Source: an uncultured Clostridia bacterium (GTDB lineage Bacteria; Bacillota; Clostridia; Christensenellales; UBA1242). From it: a DNA stretch of 38,104 bases. Below, in pieces: positions 18,327 through 29,063 of the stretch. Within the stretch, counting starts at the first letter, position 1. Each line of letters begins with the position of its first letter. Where the stretch lies: assembly GCA_946610655.1 (NCBI GenBank), contig CAMOCH010000003.1, forward strand, positions 1 through 38,104, written 5' to 3'. The notes under the pieces are model-generated. The model did not search any database. It was not told the DNA's origin and saw nothing but the letters and a program-made list of their open reading frames with translations. The translations under genes and the position numbers were made by a program.

Positions 18327-19083
18327 AATTGTTTGCCTCCAGTTTTTTGGTTAATATCTCAACGCCATCTTCTTTGATTAAAACAGTATTTTCATAGTGT
18401 GCACTTGGTCTTGCATCTCTTGTTCGAGCGTCCCAACCATTTAAGTACAAATCATATGTTCCTGCTGCAATCATTGGCTCAATACAAATTGTCATTCCGG
18501 CTTTGAGCTTAATTCCAGTTCCTGCTGTTCCATACATTGGAACAAAAGGATCTTCGTGCATATGTCTGCCTATTCCATGTCCTCCCATAACCCTAACAGA
18601 ATTAAAGCCATGTTTTTCAGCATGTTTTTGAACAGCTGCACCAATGTCACCAAGTCTGCTACCTTCTTTTAATCCTTCCAAAGCTTTGTAAAAGCATTCT
18701 TCAGTGACTTTAATTAGTTTTTGTTTTTCTTCACTAACCTTGCCAACGGCAAAAGTTCGTGCTGCATCACCATTGTAACCTTTATAAGCAGCCACACAGT
18801 CGATGCTAATAATTTGTCCTTCTTTTAATATCTCATCTTCACGAGGAATTCCGTGAACAACAACTTCATCAATAGATGTGCAAATTGTTGCAGGAAAGCC
18901 TTCATAGCCAAGACAAGAAGGTTTTGCACCACGACTAATTATATAGTCATGAGCGATTTTATCGAGCTCTTTGGTTGATATGCCTGGGCGAATGTTTTTG
19001 CCAACCTCTTCAATTGCTCGAATGGTTATATCTCCAGCCACACGCATAAGTTCAATTTCTTTTTGACTTTTTATAGATATCAT
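18319..19083 (-). CDS. map: Methionine aminopeptidase type I
   Basis: HGIPREDEILKEGQIISIDC...GHGIGRHMHEDP...IEPMIAAG. Confidence 0.97.
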   Translation of the reverse strand: MISIKSQKEIELMRVAGDITIRAIEEVGKNIRPGISTKELDKIAHDYIISRGAKPSCLGYEGFPATICTSIDEVVVHGIPREDEILKEGQIISIDCVAAYKGYNGDAARTFAVGKVSEEKQKLIKVTEECFYKALEGLKEGSRLGDIGAAVQKHAEKHGFNSVRVMGGHGIGRHMHEDPFVPMYGTAGTGIKLKAGMTICIEPMIAAGTYDLYLNGWDARTRDARPSAHYENTVLIKEDGVEILTKKLEANNFE

Positions 19084-19086
19084 TGA

Positions 19087-19710
19087 TTACTTTCCCAGTC
19101 CTTTAACAATTTGTTCAAGCACAGTTGCAGGAGTTTTATTAGCATCTACAGTCAAAACTTTACCTTGTTTTTTATAATAATCAACAATTGGTAATGTTTG
19201 TTTTGAAAAAGTTTCAAGTCTCTTTTTTATTGATTCTTCAGTGTCATCAGAGCGAACTACATATTTTGTTCCACATAGAGAGCATTTGTTTTTATCACCT
19301 GCAAAATTAATGTTGTGAATATGTCCACATTTTGGACAAGTTCTTCTGCCGGCAATTCTTGCCACTACTGTATCAAAATCAATATCGAGGAATACAACTT
19401 TATCAATTTTAGTGATGCTATCAAGTAGCATTGCTTGAGTTAAAGTTCTTGGAAAACCATCAAGGATATACCCTTTTTTGCAATCTTTGTTTGCAAGTCT
19501 CTCTTTAAGCAAAACAATTGTTATGTCGTCTGGAACAAGAGCACCTGCATCAATAATTGCTTTAATTTGTTTTCCAAGTTCACTTCCACTGGAAACAATA
19601 TTTCTAAATAATTCTCCAGTGGAAATTGTTGGAATATTATAAATTTTTGAAAGAGTCTCTGCTTGTGTGCCTTTTCCGGCACCTTGAGCACCCATTATCA
19701 AAATCTTCAT
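19087..19710 (-). CDS. adk: Adenylate kinase (Zn-lid type)
   Basis: GAQGAGKGTQAETL, ILDGFPRTLTQA, RIAGRRTCPKCGHIHN...CSLCG. Confidence 0.97.
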   Translation of the reverse strand: MKILIMGAQGAGKGTQAETLSKIYNIPTISTGELFRNIVSSGSELGKQIKAIIDAGALVPDDITIVLLKERLANKDCKKGYILDGFPRTLTQAMLLDSITKIDKVVFLDIDFDTVVARIAGRRTCPKCGHIHNINFAGDKNKCSLCGTKYVVRSDDTEESIKKRLETFSKQTLPIVDYYKKQGKVLTVDANKTPATVLEQIVKGLGK

Positions 19711-19718
19711 ATTTGCCT

Positions 19719-21014
19719 CTATAACAAATTTTTATGTCTCTTCATCATAAGTTGAGCATCTAGTTGTTGACTAAATTCTAGTGCAACACTAACAATAATC
19801 AACATTCCTGTTGCAGTAAATGCATTAAGAAGTGATAATTGTCCACCAGCAACAATCTTAAAGATAATTGCAGGTACTAACGCAAGGAACGCAAGGAAAA
19901 TTGCACCAAATAATGTTATTCTCTTTGAGACCCTTGACAAATAGTCTGTTGTTGGTTTTCCTGGACGAATACCAGGAATAAAACCACCATTTTGTTGAAT
20001 ATTTAAGCTTACTTCTGCAGGATTAAATTGCATTTGAGCGTAGAAATATGAGAAGAACAATATAAGAAGTGCAACGCAGATACTATAAACAATTGTTCCT
20101 GTGCCCATATATGTTCCCCACCAATTTGCAAATCCTGTATTTTGCCAGAATAATGCAATTAGAAGTGATGGGAATGTTATGATTGCTGTTGCAAAAATGA
20201 TTGGCATAACACCAGTTGCGTTAACCTTCATAGGAATATATGAAGATTGACCACCAAACATTTTTCTTCCTTTAACTTGTTTTGCATATTGAACAGGTAT
20301 TCTTCTTTCTGCTCCATCAACCCAAACAATAAGGGCAAACAATATGATTGCCATTGCAATAAATCCAAGGAGTTCCCACAAATATGAAATATTTGATGTG
20401 AACACACTAGAAATTGCGTTTGCAATTGATTGTGCAGATGTTGCAATAATACCAACAAAAATGATTAATGACAAACCATTACCAATTCCTTGAGCAGTGA
20501 TTCTATCACCAAGCCACATTGTCATACATGTTCCGGCTACAAGCAAAACCACAACCATAACGCCAGTAAGCCAAACTAGTTTTTCACCAAAGATTGGTGA
20601 AAGTGTGTTTTGATATCCAAGAACTATACCTACGCCTTGCGCAATAGCAAGAACAATAGCTACAATTTTTGTAATAAGGTTAATTTTTTCTCTGCCCTCA
20701 TCACCTTGCTTAGAAAGTCTTTGCAAAGCTGGGATACCAAAGGTCAACAATTGAACAATAATTGACGCATTGATATATGGGGTTACGCCGAGTGCAAAGA
20801 AGGCTGCGTTAGAAAGCGCACTACCAGTTACAGTATTAAGCAAACTTAGTATTCCCACACTGTCGTTTTCAACAATGCTAGAATATGTGTCGGCATTAAG
20901 TCCTGGAACAGGAAGCCAACAACCAAGTCTGTAAACAACCAATAATAGCAAAACTATTATTAGTTTCTTTCGTATGTCTTTATCCTTGAAAGCACTTGCG
21001 AGCGATTTAAACAT
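19719..21014 (-). CDS. secY: Protein translocase subunit SecY
   Basis: PGLNAD..., NASIIVQLL, GFIPGIRPGKPTTDYLSRV. Confidence 0.98.
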   Translation of the reverse strand: MFKSLASAFKDKDIRKKLIIVLLLLVVYRLGCWLPVPGLNADTYSSIVENDSVGILSLLNTVTGSALSNAAFFALGVTPYINASIIVQLLTFGIPALQRLSKQGDEGREKINLITKIVAIVLAIAQGVGIVLGYQNTLSPIFGEKLVWLTGVMVVVLLVAGTCMTMWLGDRITAQGIGNGLSLIIFVGIIATSAQSIANAISSVFTSNISYLWELLGFIAMAIILFALIVWVDGAERRIPVQYAKQVKGRKMFGGQSSYIPMKVNATGVMPIIFATAIITFPSLLIALFWQNTGFANWWGTYMGTGTIVYSICVALLILFFSYFYAQMQFNPAEVSLNIQQNGGFIPGIRPGKPTTDYLSRVSKRITLFGAIFLAFLALVPAIIFKIVAGGQLSLLNAFTATGMLIIVSVALEFSQQLDAQLMMKRHKNLL

Positions 21015-21457
21015 TATACCACCTCTATTGATCCACCCACAGCAGAAATTTTATCTGTTGCAGATTGTGTAAATTTAGCAGCCTTAACAGTTAATTTTTT
21101 GGTTAAATTTCCATTACCAAGAACTTTAAGACCATATGGTTCAATTTTAGAAATAATTCCATTGTCTTTCAAAAGTTCTGCAGTAACAACTGTTCCATCA
21201 TTGAGTTTTTCAAGGTCGCTAACATTAATTGTAGTATAAACCTTTTTCCAATTATTTGTAAAGCCTCTTTTAGGAAGTCTACGAATAAGTGGCATTTGGC
21301 CACCTTCAAATCCAGGTCTAACTCCACCACCAGAACGAGCGTTTTGACCTTTATGACCTTTACCAGAGGTTTTTCCAAGTCCAGAACCGGTACCACGACC
21401 AAGTCTTCTAGCTTTTGTTGTTGAACCAGGTGCTGGTGCTAATGTATGTAATTTCAT
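21014..21457 (-). CDS. rplO: 50S ribosomal protein L15
   Basis: [38 protein letters not shown]; start set to the ATG at 21457. Confidence 0.97.
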   Translation of the reverse strand: MKLHTLAPAPGSTTKARRLGRGTGSGLGKTSGKGHKGQNARSGGGVRPGFEGGQMPLIRRLPKRGFTNNWKKVYTTINVSDLEKLNDGTVVTAELLKDNGIISKIEPYGLKVLGNGNLTKKLTVKAAKFTQSATDKISAVGGSIEVV

Positions 21458-21475
21458 ATACACATGTCTCCTCTA

Positions 21476-21955
21476 TTAAATTTCTTCAACTTTAACAAGA
21501 TGCTTAACCACAAAAATCATTCCTCTTGTGCAAGCGTTATCTGGTTTAATTGTTGAGCTATTTGTTTTTCTTAAGCCTAAAGCTTCTAGTGTGCGTTGTT
21601 GTTTAATAAGTCTACCTGAACCACTTTTAACAAGTGTAATTTTTAATTGTTTTTCAGCTTTTTTAGCTGGTTTTGTAGCTTTTACTTTTTCTTCAACTTT
21701 TGCTGTTTCAACTTTTTTAGCTTCAGCTGCAACAACTTTTGTTTCTTCTGCTTTTACGGCAGCTGCTTTAGTTGTTGTCTTTTTAGCAGCAGTTGCTGTT
21801 GTTTTTTTAGCAGTTGTTGTTTTTGTTGCTGAAGTTTTCTTTTCAGTTGAAGTTTCAGCTTTTTTTGCTGCAGTTTTAGCAGTTGTTGTTGCTTTTTTTG
21901 TTGTAGAAGCTTTTGTAGCAGCTGTTTTTGTTGTTGTTTTCTTTGTTTCTGCCAT
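21476..21955 (-). CDS. rpmD: 50S ribosomal protein L30 with ~100-aa Lys/Ala/Thr-rich N-terminal extension
   Basis: C-terminal LKITLVKSGSGRLIKQQRTLEALGLRKTNSSTIKPDNACTRGMIFVVKHLV is L30; residues 1-~100 are low complexity. Confidence 0.95.
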   Translation of the reverse strand: MAETKKTTTKTAATKASTTKKATTTAKTAAKKAETSTEKKTSATKTTTAKKTTATAAKKTTTKAAAVKAEETKVVAAEAKKVETAKVEEKVKATKPAKKAEKQLKITLVKSGSGRLIKQQRTLEALGLRKTNSSTIKPDNACTRGMIFVVKHLVKVEEI

Positions 21956-21965
21956 TTTTTTTCTC

Positions 21966-22583
21966 CTATCTTATTTCTTCAACTGATTTGCCACGCATTT
22001 GCGCAACTTGTTCAGCATTTCTAAGTTTTGTAAGTCCATCAAATGTTGCTTTAACAACGTTGATTGGGTTGTTTGAACCGTAAGATTTTGTTGTGATATC
22101 TTTGATTCCTGCCATTTCAACAACGGCACGAACAGCACCACCAGCAATAACTCCATTACCTTCTTTACTTGGCATCATCAAAATTTTTGTTGTTTCAAAT
22201 CTACCAATCATTTCATGAGGTATTGTTGTTCCATTAATTGCGATGCTAACAATATGTCTTTTTGCATCTGCTGTTGCTTTTTCAATAGCAATAGATGTTT
22301 CTGCACCTTTACCCATTCCAACACCAATGCGACCATTCTTGTCTCCAACAACTACGATTGCGTTGAATCTTGGTTTACGTCCACCTTTAACAGTTTTAGA
22401 AATTCTGTTAATAGAAATGGTTTTCTTTTCAAGACCATCACCTTTTTCTTCTCTACGGTCACGTCTTGGACGGCGTTCAAATTTTTTGCCTTTATTGTTT
22501 CTTTCTTTCTTTTCTACTGGAGCTTCTGTTGTTTCAACTTGTGCTTCAGCTTCAACAGCTTGAACATTTTCTACTTCTGCCAT
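21966..22583 (-). CDS. rpsE: 30S ribosomal protein S5
   Basis: GGRKPRFNAIVVVGDKNGRIGVGMGKGAE; charged N-terminal extension. Confidence 0.97.
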   Translation of the reverse strand: MAEVENVQAVEAEAQVETTEAPVEKKERNNKGKKFERRPRRDRREEKGDGLEKKTISINRISKTVKGGRKPRFNAIVVVGDKNGRIGVGMGKGAETSIAIEKATADAKRHIVSIAINGTTIPHEMIGRFETTKILMMPSKEGNGVIAGGAVRAVVEMAGIKDITTKSYGSNNPINVVKATFDGLTKLRNAEQVAQMRGKSVEEIR

Positions 22584-22591
22584 AACGCCTC

Positions 22592-22954
22592 CTAGAACTC
22601 AAGTCCTGCATCTCTTGCACCTTCGGCAAGTTTTTGCACACGACCAGTGTAGATGTATCCACCACGGTCAAATACGACTTTTTTAATTTTTAACTTTTTA
22701 GCACGGCTGCCAACAAGTTTACCAACTTCAAAAGCAACTTCGCTTTTTGTTTTTCCTTCAATTTTAATTTCTTTATCTAGGCTTGATGCGCTGCAAAGTG
22801 TTTTGCCTGCTTCATCATCAATAATTTGAGCATAGATATGAGTGGTTGAACGATAAACATTAAGTCTTGGTTGTTCTTTAGTTCCACTTAAGCTGTTTCT
22901 AATACGATCATGTTTTGCTTTTCTATCTGCATTTTTATTAGATTTCTTAAACAT
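22592..22954 (-). CDS. rplR: 50S ribosomal protein L18
   Basis: [31 protein letters not shown]...[26 protein letters not shown]. Confidence 0.97.
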   Translation of the reverse strand: MFKKSNKNADRKAKHDRIRNSLSGTKEQPRLNVYRSTTHIYAQIIDDEAGKTLCSASSLDKEIKIEGKTKSEVAFEVGKLVGSRAKKLKIKKVVFDRGGYIYTGRVQKLAEGARDAGLEF

Positions 22955-22966
22955 ACTCTACTCTCC

Positions 22967-23509
22967 TTATTTTTTACCTTTTTTGATTTCTTTTCTGCGA
23001 ATAGTTTCATTTGTATAGTAGATACCATAACCATGATATGGTTCAACTCTCTTAAGAGCTTTGATATCTGCAGCAAATTGACCAACAGCTGTTTTGTCAA
23101 TTCCTGAAACTACAATTTCTGTTGCACTTGGACAAGTTGCAGAAAGTCCTTTTGGAATTTCAACATTAACTGGATGTGAAAAACCAATGTTAAGAACAAT
23201 TTTGTTTCCTTGAACGGCACATTTATAACCGATACCAGAAATTGTTACAGATTTTGAATAGCCTTCTGTTACACCTTTTACCATATTAGCAATAAGTGCT
23301 CTATAAAGACCATGTTTTGCTTTAACGGCGTTTTCTTCGCTGTTTCTTGCAAGATGAACTTCGTTTCCGTTAACATTCACAGTAATGCAAGAATCAACCC
23401 ATTGTGTAAGAGTGCCTTTTGGACCAGTTACAACAACATCTCCGTTTTCTTTTTGTTCTACTTTAACTCCAGCAGGAATAGTTATAGGAGCTCTACCAAT
23501 TCTACTCAT
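22967..23509 (-). CDS. rplF: 50S ribosomal protein L6
   Basis: MSRIGRAPITIPAGVKVE...; start at 23509 with GGAGGGG RBS rather than ORF-track 23551. Confidence 0.97.
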   Translation of the reverse strand: MSRIGRAPITIPAGVKVEQKENGDVVVTGPKGTLTQWVDSCITVNVNGNEVHLARNSEENAVKAKHGLYRALIANMVKGVTEGYSKSVTISGIGYKCAVQGNKIVLNIGFSHPVNVEIPKGLSATCPSATEIVVSGIDKTAVGQFAADIKALKRVEPYHGYGIYYTNETIRRKEIKKGKK

Positions 23510-23519
23510 ATCACCCCTC

Positions 23520-23918
23520 CTACCAAATATAGGCGAGAACTTCGCCACCAATATTTAATTTTCTAGCATTTTTATCTGTCATAACACCTTTTGATGTTGA
23601 CACAATGGCAATGCCAAGACCAGATAATACTTTTGGAAGTTTGTCTGCATTTGCATAAATTTTAAGACCTGGTTTAGATATTCTTCTAAGGCCAGAAATG
23701 ATTTTCTCGCCTTTTGGACCATACTTAAGTTTTATAACAAGTGAGGTAAACTTTCCTTCAGTTGTTTCTTCAAAACTTGCAATATATCCTTCATCTAAAA
23801 GAATTTGAGCAATTGCTTTTTTCATTTTAGATGTTTCCATAGCTACAGTTTCATGACGAGCTGTTTGCGCATTACGAATGCGTGTGAGCATGTCTGCAAT
23901 TGGATCTGTTACTATCAT
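23520..23918 (-). CDS. rpsH: 30S ribosomal protein S8
   Basis: [14 protein letters not shown]...[31 protein letters not shown]. Confidence 0.97.
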   Translation of the reverse strand: MIVTDPIADMLTRIRNAQTARHETVAMETSKMKKAIAQILLDEGYIASFEETTEGKFTSLVIKLKYGPKGEKIISGLRRISKPGLKIYANADKLPKVLSGLGIAIVSTSKGVMTDKNARKLNIGGEVLAYIW

Positions 23919-23930
23919 TTTTCTTCCTCC

Positions 23931-24116
23931 TTACCAGCTTGCCTTTTTAACTCCAGGAATTTCACCTTTGTATGCGAGTTCTCTGAAGCAAATTCTGCAA
24001 ATACCATATTTTTTCAAAACAGCGTGTGGTCTGCCACAAATAGAACAACGAGTGTATGCGCGTGTACTAAATTTAGCAGGTCTTGCTTGTTTAACTTTCA
24101 TAGATGTTTTTGCCAT
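23931..24116 (-). CDS. rpsN: 30S ribosomal protein S14 type Z
   Basis: [38 protein letters not shown]. Confidence 0.97.
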   Translation of the reverse strand: MAKTSMKVKQARPAKFSTRAYTRCSICGRPHAVLKKYGICRICFRELAYKGEIPGVKKASW

Positions 24117-24134
24117 ATTTCTCTCCTTGTTCCT

Positions 24135-24683
24135 CTAGGCCTTTTTGAAAGGCATGCCCATTTTTGCAAGTAGGCTTCTTGCCTCATCATCGGTGTTTGC
24201 TGTTGTTACAAAGCATACATCGAAACCACGGATTTTTTCAATTTTGTCATATTGAATTTCAGGGAAAATCAATTGTTCTTTAACTCCATATGAGTAGTTA
24301 CCTCTGCCGTCAAAAGCTTTTGGATTAAGACCACGGAAGTCACGAACTCTTGGAAGAGCAATCGCAATAAATTTATCCATAAATTCATACATTTTTTCGC
24401 CACGAAGTGTTACTTTTGCACCAACTTTTTCACCAGCTCTAAGTTTGAAGTTAGCAACTGATTTTTTAGCTTTGGTGATAACTGCTTTTTGTCCAGCAAT
24501 TTGTTCTAACTCTTCAACAGCAAGGTTAAAACTCTTTGAGTTACCTTTTTCATCACCAAGTCCCATATTCAAAACAATTCTGTCAAGTTTTGGAACTTCG
24601 TTAACATTTTTATATTTAAATTCATTAAGAAGTGCAGGAACAACTTCTTTTTTGTATTTAGCTTTCAATCTGTTTTCTGCCAT
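24135..24683 (-). CDS. rplE: 50S ribosomal protein L5
   Basis: [14 protein letters not shown]...[30 protein letters not shown]. Confidence 0.97.
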   Translation of the reverse strand: MAENRLKAKYKKEVVPALLNEFKYKNVNEVPKLDRIVLNMGLGDEKGNSKSFNLAVEELEQIAGQKAVITKAKKSVANFKLRAGEKVGAKVTLRGEKMYEFMDKFIAIALPRVRDFRGLNPKAFDGRGNYSYGVKEQLIFPEIQYDKIEKIRGFDVCFVTTANTDDEARSLLAKMGMPFKKA

Positions 24684-24688
24684 TTACC

Positions 24689-25219
24689 TTACACTCCTCT
24701 TTGTGCTGATTTTCCAGTTGCAATTTTAGACTTTGTTGTTGCAGTCTTTGTTGCTTTAACTTTTGTTTCAGCAGTTTTTGTTGTTTTTGTTGAAGCTGTT
24801 TTTGTTGTTTTAGCTGCAGCTTTTTTAACTGGTTTTTCTTCAGCTACTGTTTCATCTTTTGCTTCAACTTTTTTAGCTGTTTTCTTTTCAACTTTAGCAG
24901 CTTTTTCATTTAAGTTAGCACCACATTTGCATGTTCTAACTTTTTTGCCATCAACGATTGCGTGATGAACTCTTGTTGCTTTTCCACATTTTGGGCAAAC
25001 AATCATAACGTTAGAAGCATCAATTGTGCCTTCAACTTTTCTAATTTCGCTCTTATCTTGAGCACTTCTTGCTTTGTGAGTTTTTGAAACAATGTTCACT
25101 CCCTCAACAACAATACGATTGTCTTTAGGAGAAACTTTCAAAACTTTACCTTGTTTACCAGCGTCTTTACCAGTTAAAACAACAACGGTATCGCCAGTTT
25201 TTACGTTCATCTTTGTCAT
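24689..25219 (-). CDS. rplX: 50S ribosomal protein L24 with ~65-aa Lys/Ala/Thr-rich C-terminal extension
   Basis: KOW region VKTGDTVVVLTGKDAGKQGKVLKV and CPKCGKATRVHH...CKCG, then KKTAKKVEAKDETVAEEKPVKKAAAKTTKTAS... Confidence 0.95.
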   Translation of the reverse strand: MTKMNVKTGDTVVVLTGKDAGKQGKVLKVSPKDNRIVVEGVNIVSKTHKARSAQDKSEIRKVEGTIDASNVMIVCPKCGKATRVHHAIVDGKKVRTCKCGANLNEKAAKVEKKTAKKVEAKDETVAEEKPVKKAAAKTTKTASTKTTKTAETKVKATKTATTKSKIATGKSAQRGV

Positions 25220-25228
25220 AATTTCCTC

Positions 25229-25597
25229 CTAAATAACTTCTGGTGCAAGTGAAATAATTTTCATGAAATCTTTATCACGAAGTTCACGTGCAATAGGTCC
25301 AAATATACGAGTTCCTCTTGGTTGTTTTTGGTTATCAATAACAACTGCAGCATTATCATCAAAACGAATTGTAGATCCGTCAACTCTTCTTACTTCTTTA
25401 TGAGTGCGAACAACAACAGCTTTAACAACATCACCTTTCTTAACAGTTCCACCAGGAGTAGCTGTTTTAACGCTTGCAACAATAATATCGCCAACGCTAG
25501 CATATCTACGCTTTGAACCACCAAGAACTTTGATACACATAATTTCTTTTGCGCCAGTGTTATCTGCAACTTTAAGTCTAGTTTGTGGTTGTATCAT
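25229..25597 (-). CDS. rplN: 50S ribosomal protein L14
   Basis: [28 protein letters not shown]. Confidence 0.98.
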   Translation of the reverse strand: MIQPQTRLKVADNTGAKEIMCIKVLGGSKRRYASVGDIIVASVKTATPGGTVKKGDVVKAVVVRTHKEVRRVDGSTIRFDDNAAVVIDNQKQPRGTRIFGPIARELRDKDFMKIISLAPEVI

Positions 25598-25615
25598 AAT
25601 TTCTTCTCTCCTTCG

Positions 25616-25879
25616 TTATTTGACCTTTTCGACTATTCTAACCAATCTCCATCTCTTATTTTTGCTCATTGGACGAACTTCTGCAACTTCAACGGTATCG
25701 CCAATGCTGCATTCGTTATTTTCATCATGAGCAACAAGAGTTGTTGTATGGTTCATTGTTTTCTTGTAGATTGGATGTTTAACTTTTGTATGAACTTTAA
25801 CAGTGATTGTTTTGTCCATTTTATTGCTAGAAACAATACCAATTCTTGTTTTTCTTAAATTTCTTTCTAATTCTGCCAT
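25616..25879 (-). CDS. rpsQ: 30S ribosomal protein S17
   Basis: [29 protein letters not shown]. Confidence 0.96.
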   Translation of the reverse strand: MAELERNLRKTRIGIVSSNKMDKTITVKVHTKVKHPIYKKTMNHTTTLVAHDENNECSIGDTVEVAEVRPMSKNKRWRLVRIVEKVK

Positions 25880-25887
25880 ATCTCACC

Positions 25888-26142
25888 TTAACCCTTTATA
25901 GCCTTTTTAGCAGTTTTTTTAGCTGGCTCTGCAGCCACAGGTGCTTTTGCTATATTTAATTCTCTTTCACGAATTATAGTCTTTACTCTAGCAATATCTC
26001 TTTTGCAATTTTTAAGTTGCAAAGGATTAGATAAGCTGTTTGTAGCGTGAGCGAAACGCAAATTAAAAAGTTCTGCTTTTAAACTTGCAAGTTTGTCTGC
26101 AAGTTCAACATCTGTCATACTTGCGAATTGATTACTCTTCAT
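25888..26142 (-). CDS. rpmC: 50S ribosomal protein L29 with short Lys/Ala-rich C-terminal tail
   Basis: LADKLASLKAELFNLRFAHATNSLSNPLQLKNCKRDIARVKTIIRERE. Confidence 0.95.
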   Translation of the reverse strand: MKSNQFASMTDVELADKLASLKAELFNLRFAHATNSLSNPLQLKNCKRDIARVKTIIRERELNIAKAPVAAEPAKKTAKKAIKG

Positions 26143-26144
26143 CG

Positions 26145-26579
26145 TTATTCACCCTCCACTTTTGTTTCTAAATCAGCTTTTGATGCTATTTTTGTTTTAC
26201 ATGGCAATTTGTGAGTTGCAAGACGAAGTGCTTCAAGAGCCATTTCTTCTTTAACTCCACCAATTTCAAACATTACTCTGCCTGGTTTAACAACAGCAAC
26301 CCAAAATTCTGGGTTACCTTTACCACTACCCATACGGGTTTGTGCAGGTTTTTTAGTTATTGGTTTGTCTGGGAATATTTTGATCCAAACTTTACCACCA
26401 CGTTTTGTGTAACGTGTCATAGCAATACGAGCTGCTTCAATTTGGTTAGATGTGATCCAGCATGGTTCCATTGCAACGATACCATATTCACCATAAGTGA
26501 TTTTGTTACCACGAGTTGCCTTGCCGTTCATTCTACCTCTTTGAACTTTTCTTCTTTTTACTCTCTTAGGCATCAACAT
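26145..26579 (-). CDS. rplP: 50S ribosomal protein L16
   Basis: [23 protein letters not shown]...[19 protein letters not shown]. Confidence 0.98.
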   Translation of the reverse strand: MLMPKRVKRRKVQRGRMNGKATRGNKITYGEYGIVAMEPCWITSNQIEAARIAMTRYTKRGGKVWIKIFPDKPITKKPAQTRMGSGKGNPEFWVAVVKPGRVMFEIGGVKEEMALEALRLATHKLPCKTKIASKADLETKVEGE

Positions 26580-27240
26580 GTTTGTTTCCTCCTACATTAG
26601 ATGTAAGATTGGTTTTTCCAAGAATTTCACCTTTATAAATCCAAACTTTAACACCAAGTTTTCCATAAATATGAGCTTCAGCAAAGCCATAGTCTATGTT
26701 TGCTCTAAGTGTTTGAAGTGGAAGTGAACCTTCTTGATAAAATTCGCTACGTGCAATTTCTGCTCCGTCCAAACGTCCACCAACCATGATTTTAACACCC
26801 TTAACACCTGCTCTTGTGCAACGGTTAAGTGCTTGTTTCATTGCTCTACGGAAGCCAACACGTGCTTCAAGTTGAGCGCAGATGCTTTCTGCAACAAGTT
26901 GTGCATCAGTATCTGGTGATTTAATTTCCATAACATTAACTGCAATATCTTTTCCAGTCATTTTGTTTAAAGCTGCTTTCATTTGTTCAACTCCAGCACC
27001 TTTTTGTCCAATTACCATACCAGGTTTGCTAGTATAGATTGAAACAATAACTTTTTGAGCTGTTCTATCAATAGCTATTTTAGAAATTGCATGATTTTTA
27101 TAATTTTTTGTAAAGTATTTACGAATGTCATTATCTTCTTTAATAAAAGTTGCAATATCTTCTTTTCTTGCGATCCAGTTGCTATTCCAACCTTTGTTAA
27201 TGCCAATTCTCATACCATTAGGATTAACTTTTTGTCCCAT
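26566..27240 (-). CDS. rpsC: 30S ribosomal protein S3
   Basis: [22 protein letters not shown]...[11 protein letters not shown]. Confidence 0.98.
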   Translation of the reverse strand: MGQKVNPNGMRIGINKGWNSNWIARKEDIATFIKEDNDIRKYFTKNYKNHAISKIAIDRTAQKVIVSIYTSKPGMVIGQKGAGVEQMKAALNKMTGKDIAVNVMEIKSPDTDAQLVAESICAQLEARVGFRRAMKQALNRCTRAGVKGVKIMVGGRLDGAEIARSEFYQEGSLPLQTLRANIDYGFAEAHIYGKLGVKVWIYKGEILGKTNLTSNVGGNKHVDA

Positions 27241-27248
27241 AATTCCTC

Positions 27249-27635
27249 CTACGCCTTAACATCCAAAATCACTGTTACATGACTTGTTCTTTTTAATATA
27301 GAATGAGCTCTACCTTTGCTAACTGGTTGGAATCTTTTTAAAGTTTGTCCACCATCTGCAAAAGTTTCTGCAACATAGAGGTCTGATTTGTTAAGTCCTA
27401 AGTTGTTTTCTGCGTTTGCACCAGCACTTTCAAGAACTTTTAATACAACTTCTGCTGAAGTGTTGGTCATGTTTTTAAGTATTGCAACTGCATCAGCGTA
27501 ATCTCTTCCGCGGATAACATCAAGCACTACTCTAACTTTAGAAGGCGCAACTCTAACATATTTTGCAACAGCTTTTGCACGAGTGTCGCGAGTTGCAGCA
27601 ATTTTTTCAGCTTTTTGTCTTTGTCTTGTTGCCAT
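27249..27635 (-). CDS. rplV: 50S ribosomal protein L22
   Basis: AKYVRVAPSKVRVVLDVIRGRDYADAVAIL...GRAHSILKRTSHVTVIL. Confidence 0.97.
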   Translation of the reverse strand: MATRQRQKAEKIAATRDTRAKAVAKYVRVAPSKVRVVLDVIRGRDYADAVAILKNMTNTSAEVVLKVLESAGANAENNLGLNKSDLYVAETFADGGQTLKRFQPVSKGRAHSILKRTSHVTVILDVKA

Positions 27636-27916
27636 TATTGTTTGCCTCCTGTTGTTTTAGCACCTTTGTGACCTTTGAAGGTTCTTGTTGGTGCAAATTC
27701 GCCAAGTTTATAGCCAACCATTTCAGATGTAATATAAACAGGCACATGTTTTCTGCCATCATGGACAGCAATTGTATGACCAATCATTTCTGGAACGATT
27801 GTTGATGATCTAGACCAAGTTTTGATTGGTTGTTTTTCATTAGCCGCGTTAAGTGCATTAACTTTTTTCATCAAGCTTTCTGCAACAAAAGGGCCTTTTT
27901 TAATACTTCTACTCAT
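27635..27916 (-). CDS. rpsS: 30S ribosomal protein S19
   Basis: [19 protein letters not shown]...[32 protein letters not shown]. Confidence 0.98.
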   Translation of the reverse strand: MSRSIKKGPFVAESLMKKVNALNAANEKQPIKTWSRSSTIVPEMIGHTIAVHDGRKHVPVYITSEMVGYKLGEFAPTRTFKGHKGAKTTGGKQ

Positions 27917-27927
27917 TTGCCTGCCTC

Positions 27928-28755
27928 CTAATTAACTCTCTTAACAATAAACTTGTTAGAACGATTTTTCTTTTTACGTGTTTTAAATCCAAGTGCAGGT
28001 TTGCCCCATGGAGTCATTGGACCAGGATGTCCAACTGGAGACTTACCTTCACCACCACCATGTGGGTGATCTACTGGGTTCATGACACTACCACGAACTG
28101 TAGGACGAATTCCCATATGACGTTTTCTACCAGCTTTACCAAGTGAAACAATTTCATGTTCGGTGTTACCAATTTGACCAATTGTTGCACGGCAAGTTAC
28201 TGGAACTTTTCTCATTTCTCCTGATGGCATACGAAGTGTTGCATATTTGCCTTCTTTTGCCATGTATTGTGCGCTGTTACCAGCACTACGAGCAATTTTT
28301 CCACCACGTCCTGGTTGGAATTCAATGTTGTGAACAATTGAACCAACTGGAATGTTGTCAAGTGGCAAACAGTTGCCCACTTTAATTTCTGCATTTGCAC
28401 CACTCATAATAGTGTCTCCAACAGAAAGTCCAAGAGGTGCTAAGATATATCTCTTTTCACCATCTGCATAGTTAAGAAGCGCAATATAGCTGCTTCTGTT
28501 TGGATCATATTCAATGCTTGCAACTTTTGCAGGAATATCATCTTTATTTCTTTTAAAATCAATTACTCTATACTTTTGACGATTTCCACCACCAATGTGA
28601 CGAACTGTTATTCTGCCATAGCTGTTACGGCCACCAGATTTTTTAACAATGTCAAGCAAACTTTTTTCTGGTTTGTTTGTGGTGATTTCTTCAAAAGAAG
28701 GAGTGGTCTTAAATCTTTGACCAGCGCTTGTCGGCTTAAATCTTTTTAATGCCAT
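27928..28755 (-). CDS. rplB: 50S ribosomal protein L2
   Basis: [23 protein letters not shown]...[30 protein letters not shown]. Confidence 0.98.
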   Translation of the reverse strand: MALKRFKPTSAGQRFKTTPSFEEITTNKPEKSLLDIVKKSGGRNSYGRITVRHIGGGNRQKYRVIDFKRNKDDIPAKVASIEYDPNRSSYIALLNYADGEKRYILAPLGLSVGDTIMSGANAEIKVGNCLPLDNIPVGSIVHNIEFQPGRGGKIARSAGNSAQYMAKEGKYATLRMPSGEMRKVPVTCRATIGQIGNTEHEIVSLGKAGRKRHMGIRPTVRGSVMNPVDHPHGGGEGKSPVGHPGPMTPWGKPALGFKTRKKKNRSNKFIVKRVN

Positions 28756-28772
28756 AATTTTCTCTCCTCATA

Positions 28773-29063
28773 TTAAGACAAACTATCGAAGAATTCAATT
28801 GACTTACTATCTGCTGTAAGTTGAACAATAGCTTTTTTGTAGCTTCCTGTGAGTCCTTCGTATTTGCCTTGTCTTTTTACTTTTCCAAATACATTAGCTG
28901 TATTAACGCTTTTTACTTTAACTTTAAATAGACTTTCAACTGCTTGTTTAATTTGAGTTTTGTTTGCATTTTTTGCAACTTCAAAAGTGTATTTTTTATT
29001 TGCAATATCTGCATAGCTCTTTTCTGACAAAACAGGTCTTATGATAATATCTTGTGCAAACAT
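28773..29063 (-). CDS. rplW: 50S ribosomal protein L23
   Basis: [12 protein letters not shown]...[31 protein letters not shown]. Confidence 0.96.
   Translation of the reverse strand: MFAQDIIIRPVLSEKSYADIANKKYTFEVAKNANKTQIKQAVESLFKVKVKSVNTANVFGKVKRQGKYEGLTGSYKKAIVQLTADSKSIEFFDSLS

Noticed and set aside
21528-21986. 152-aa plus-strand ORF opposite rpmD
   Set aside because: Val/Phe/Ala low-complexity antisense shadow of the Lys/Ala/Thr-rich L30 tail.
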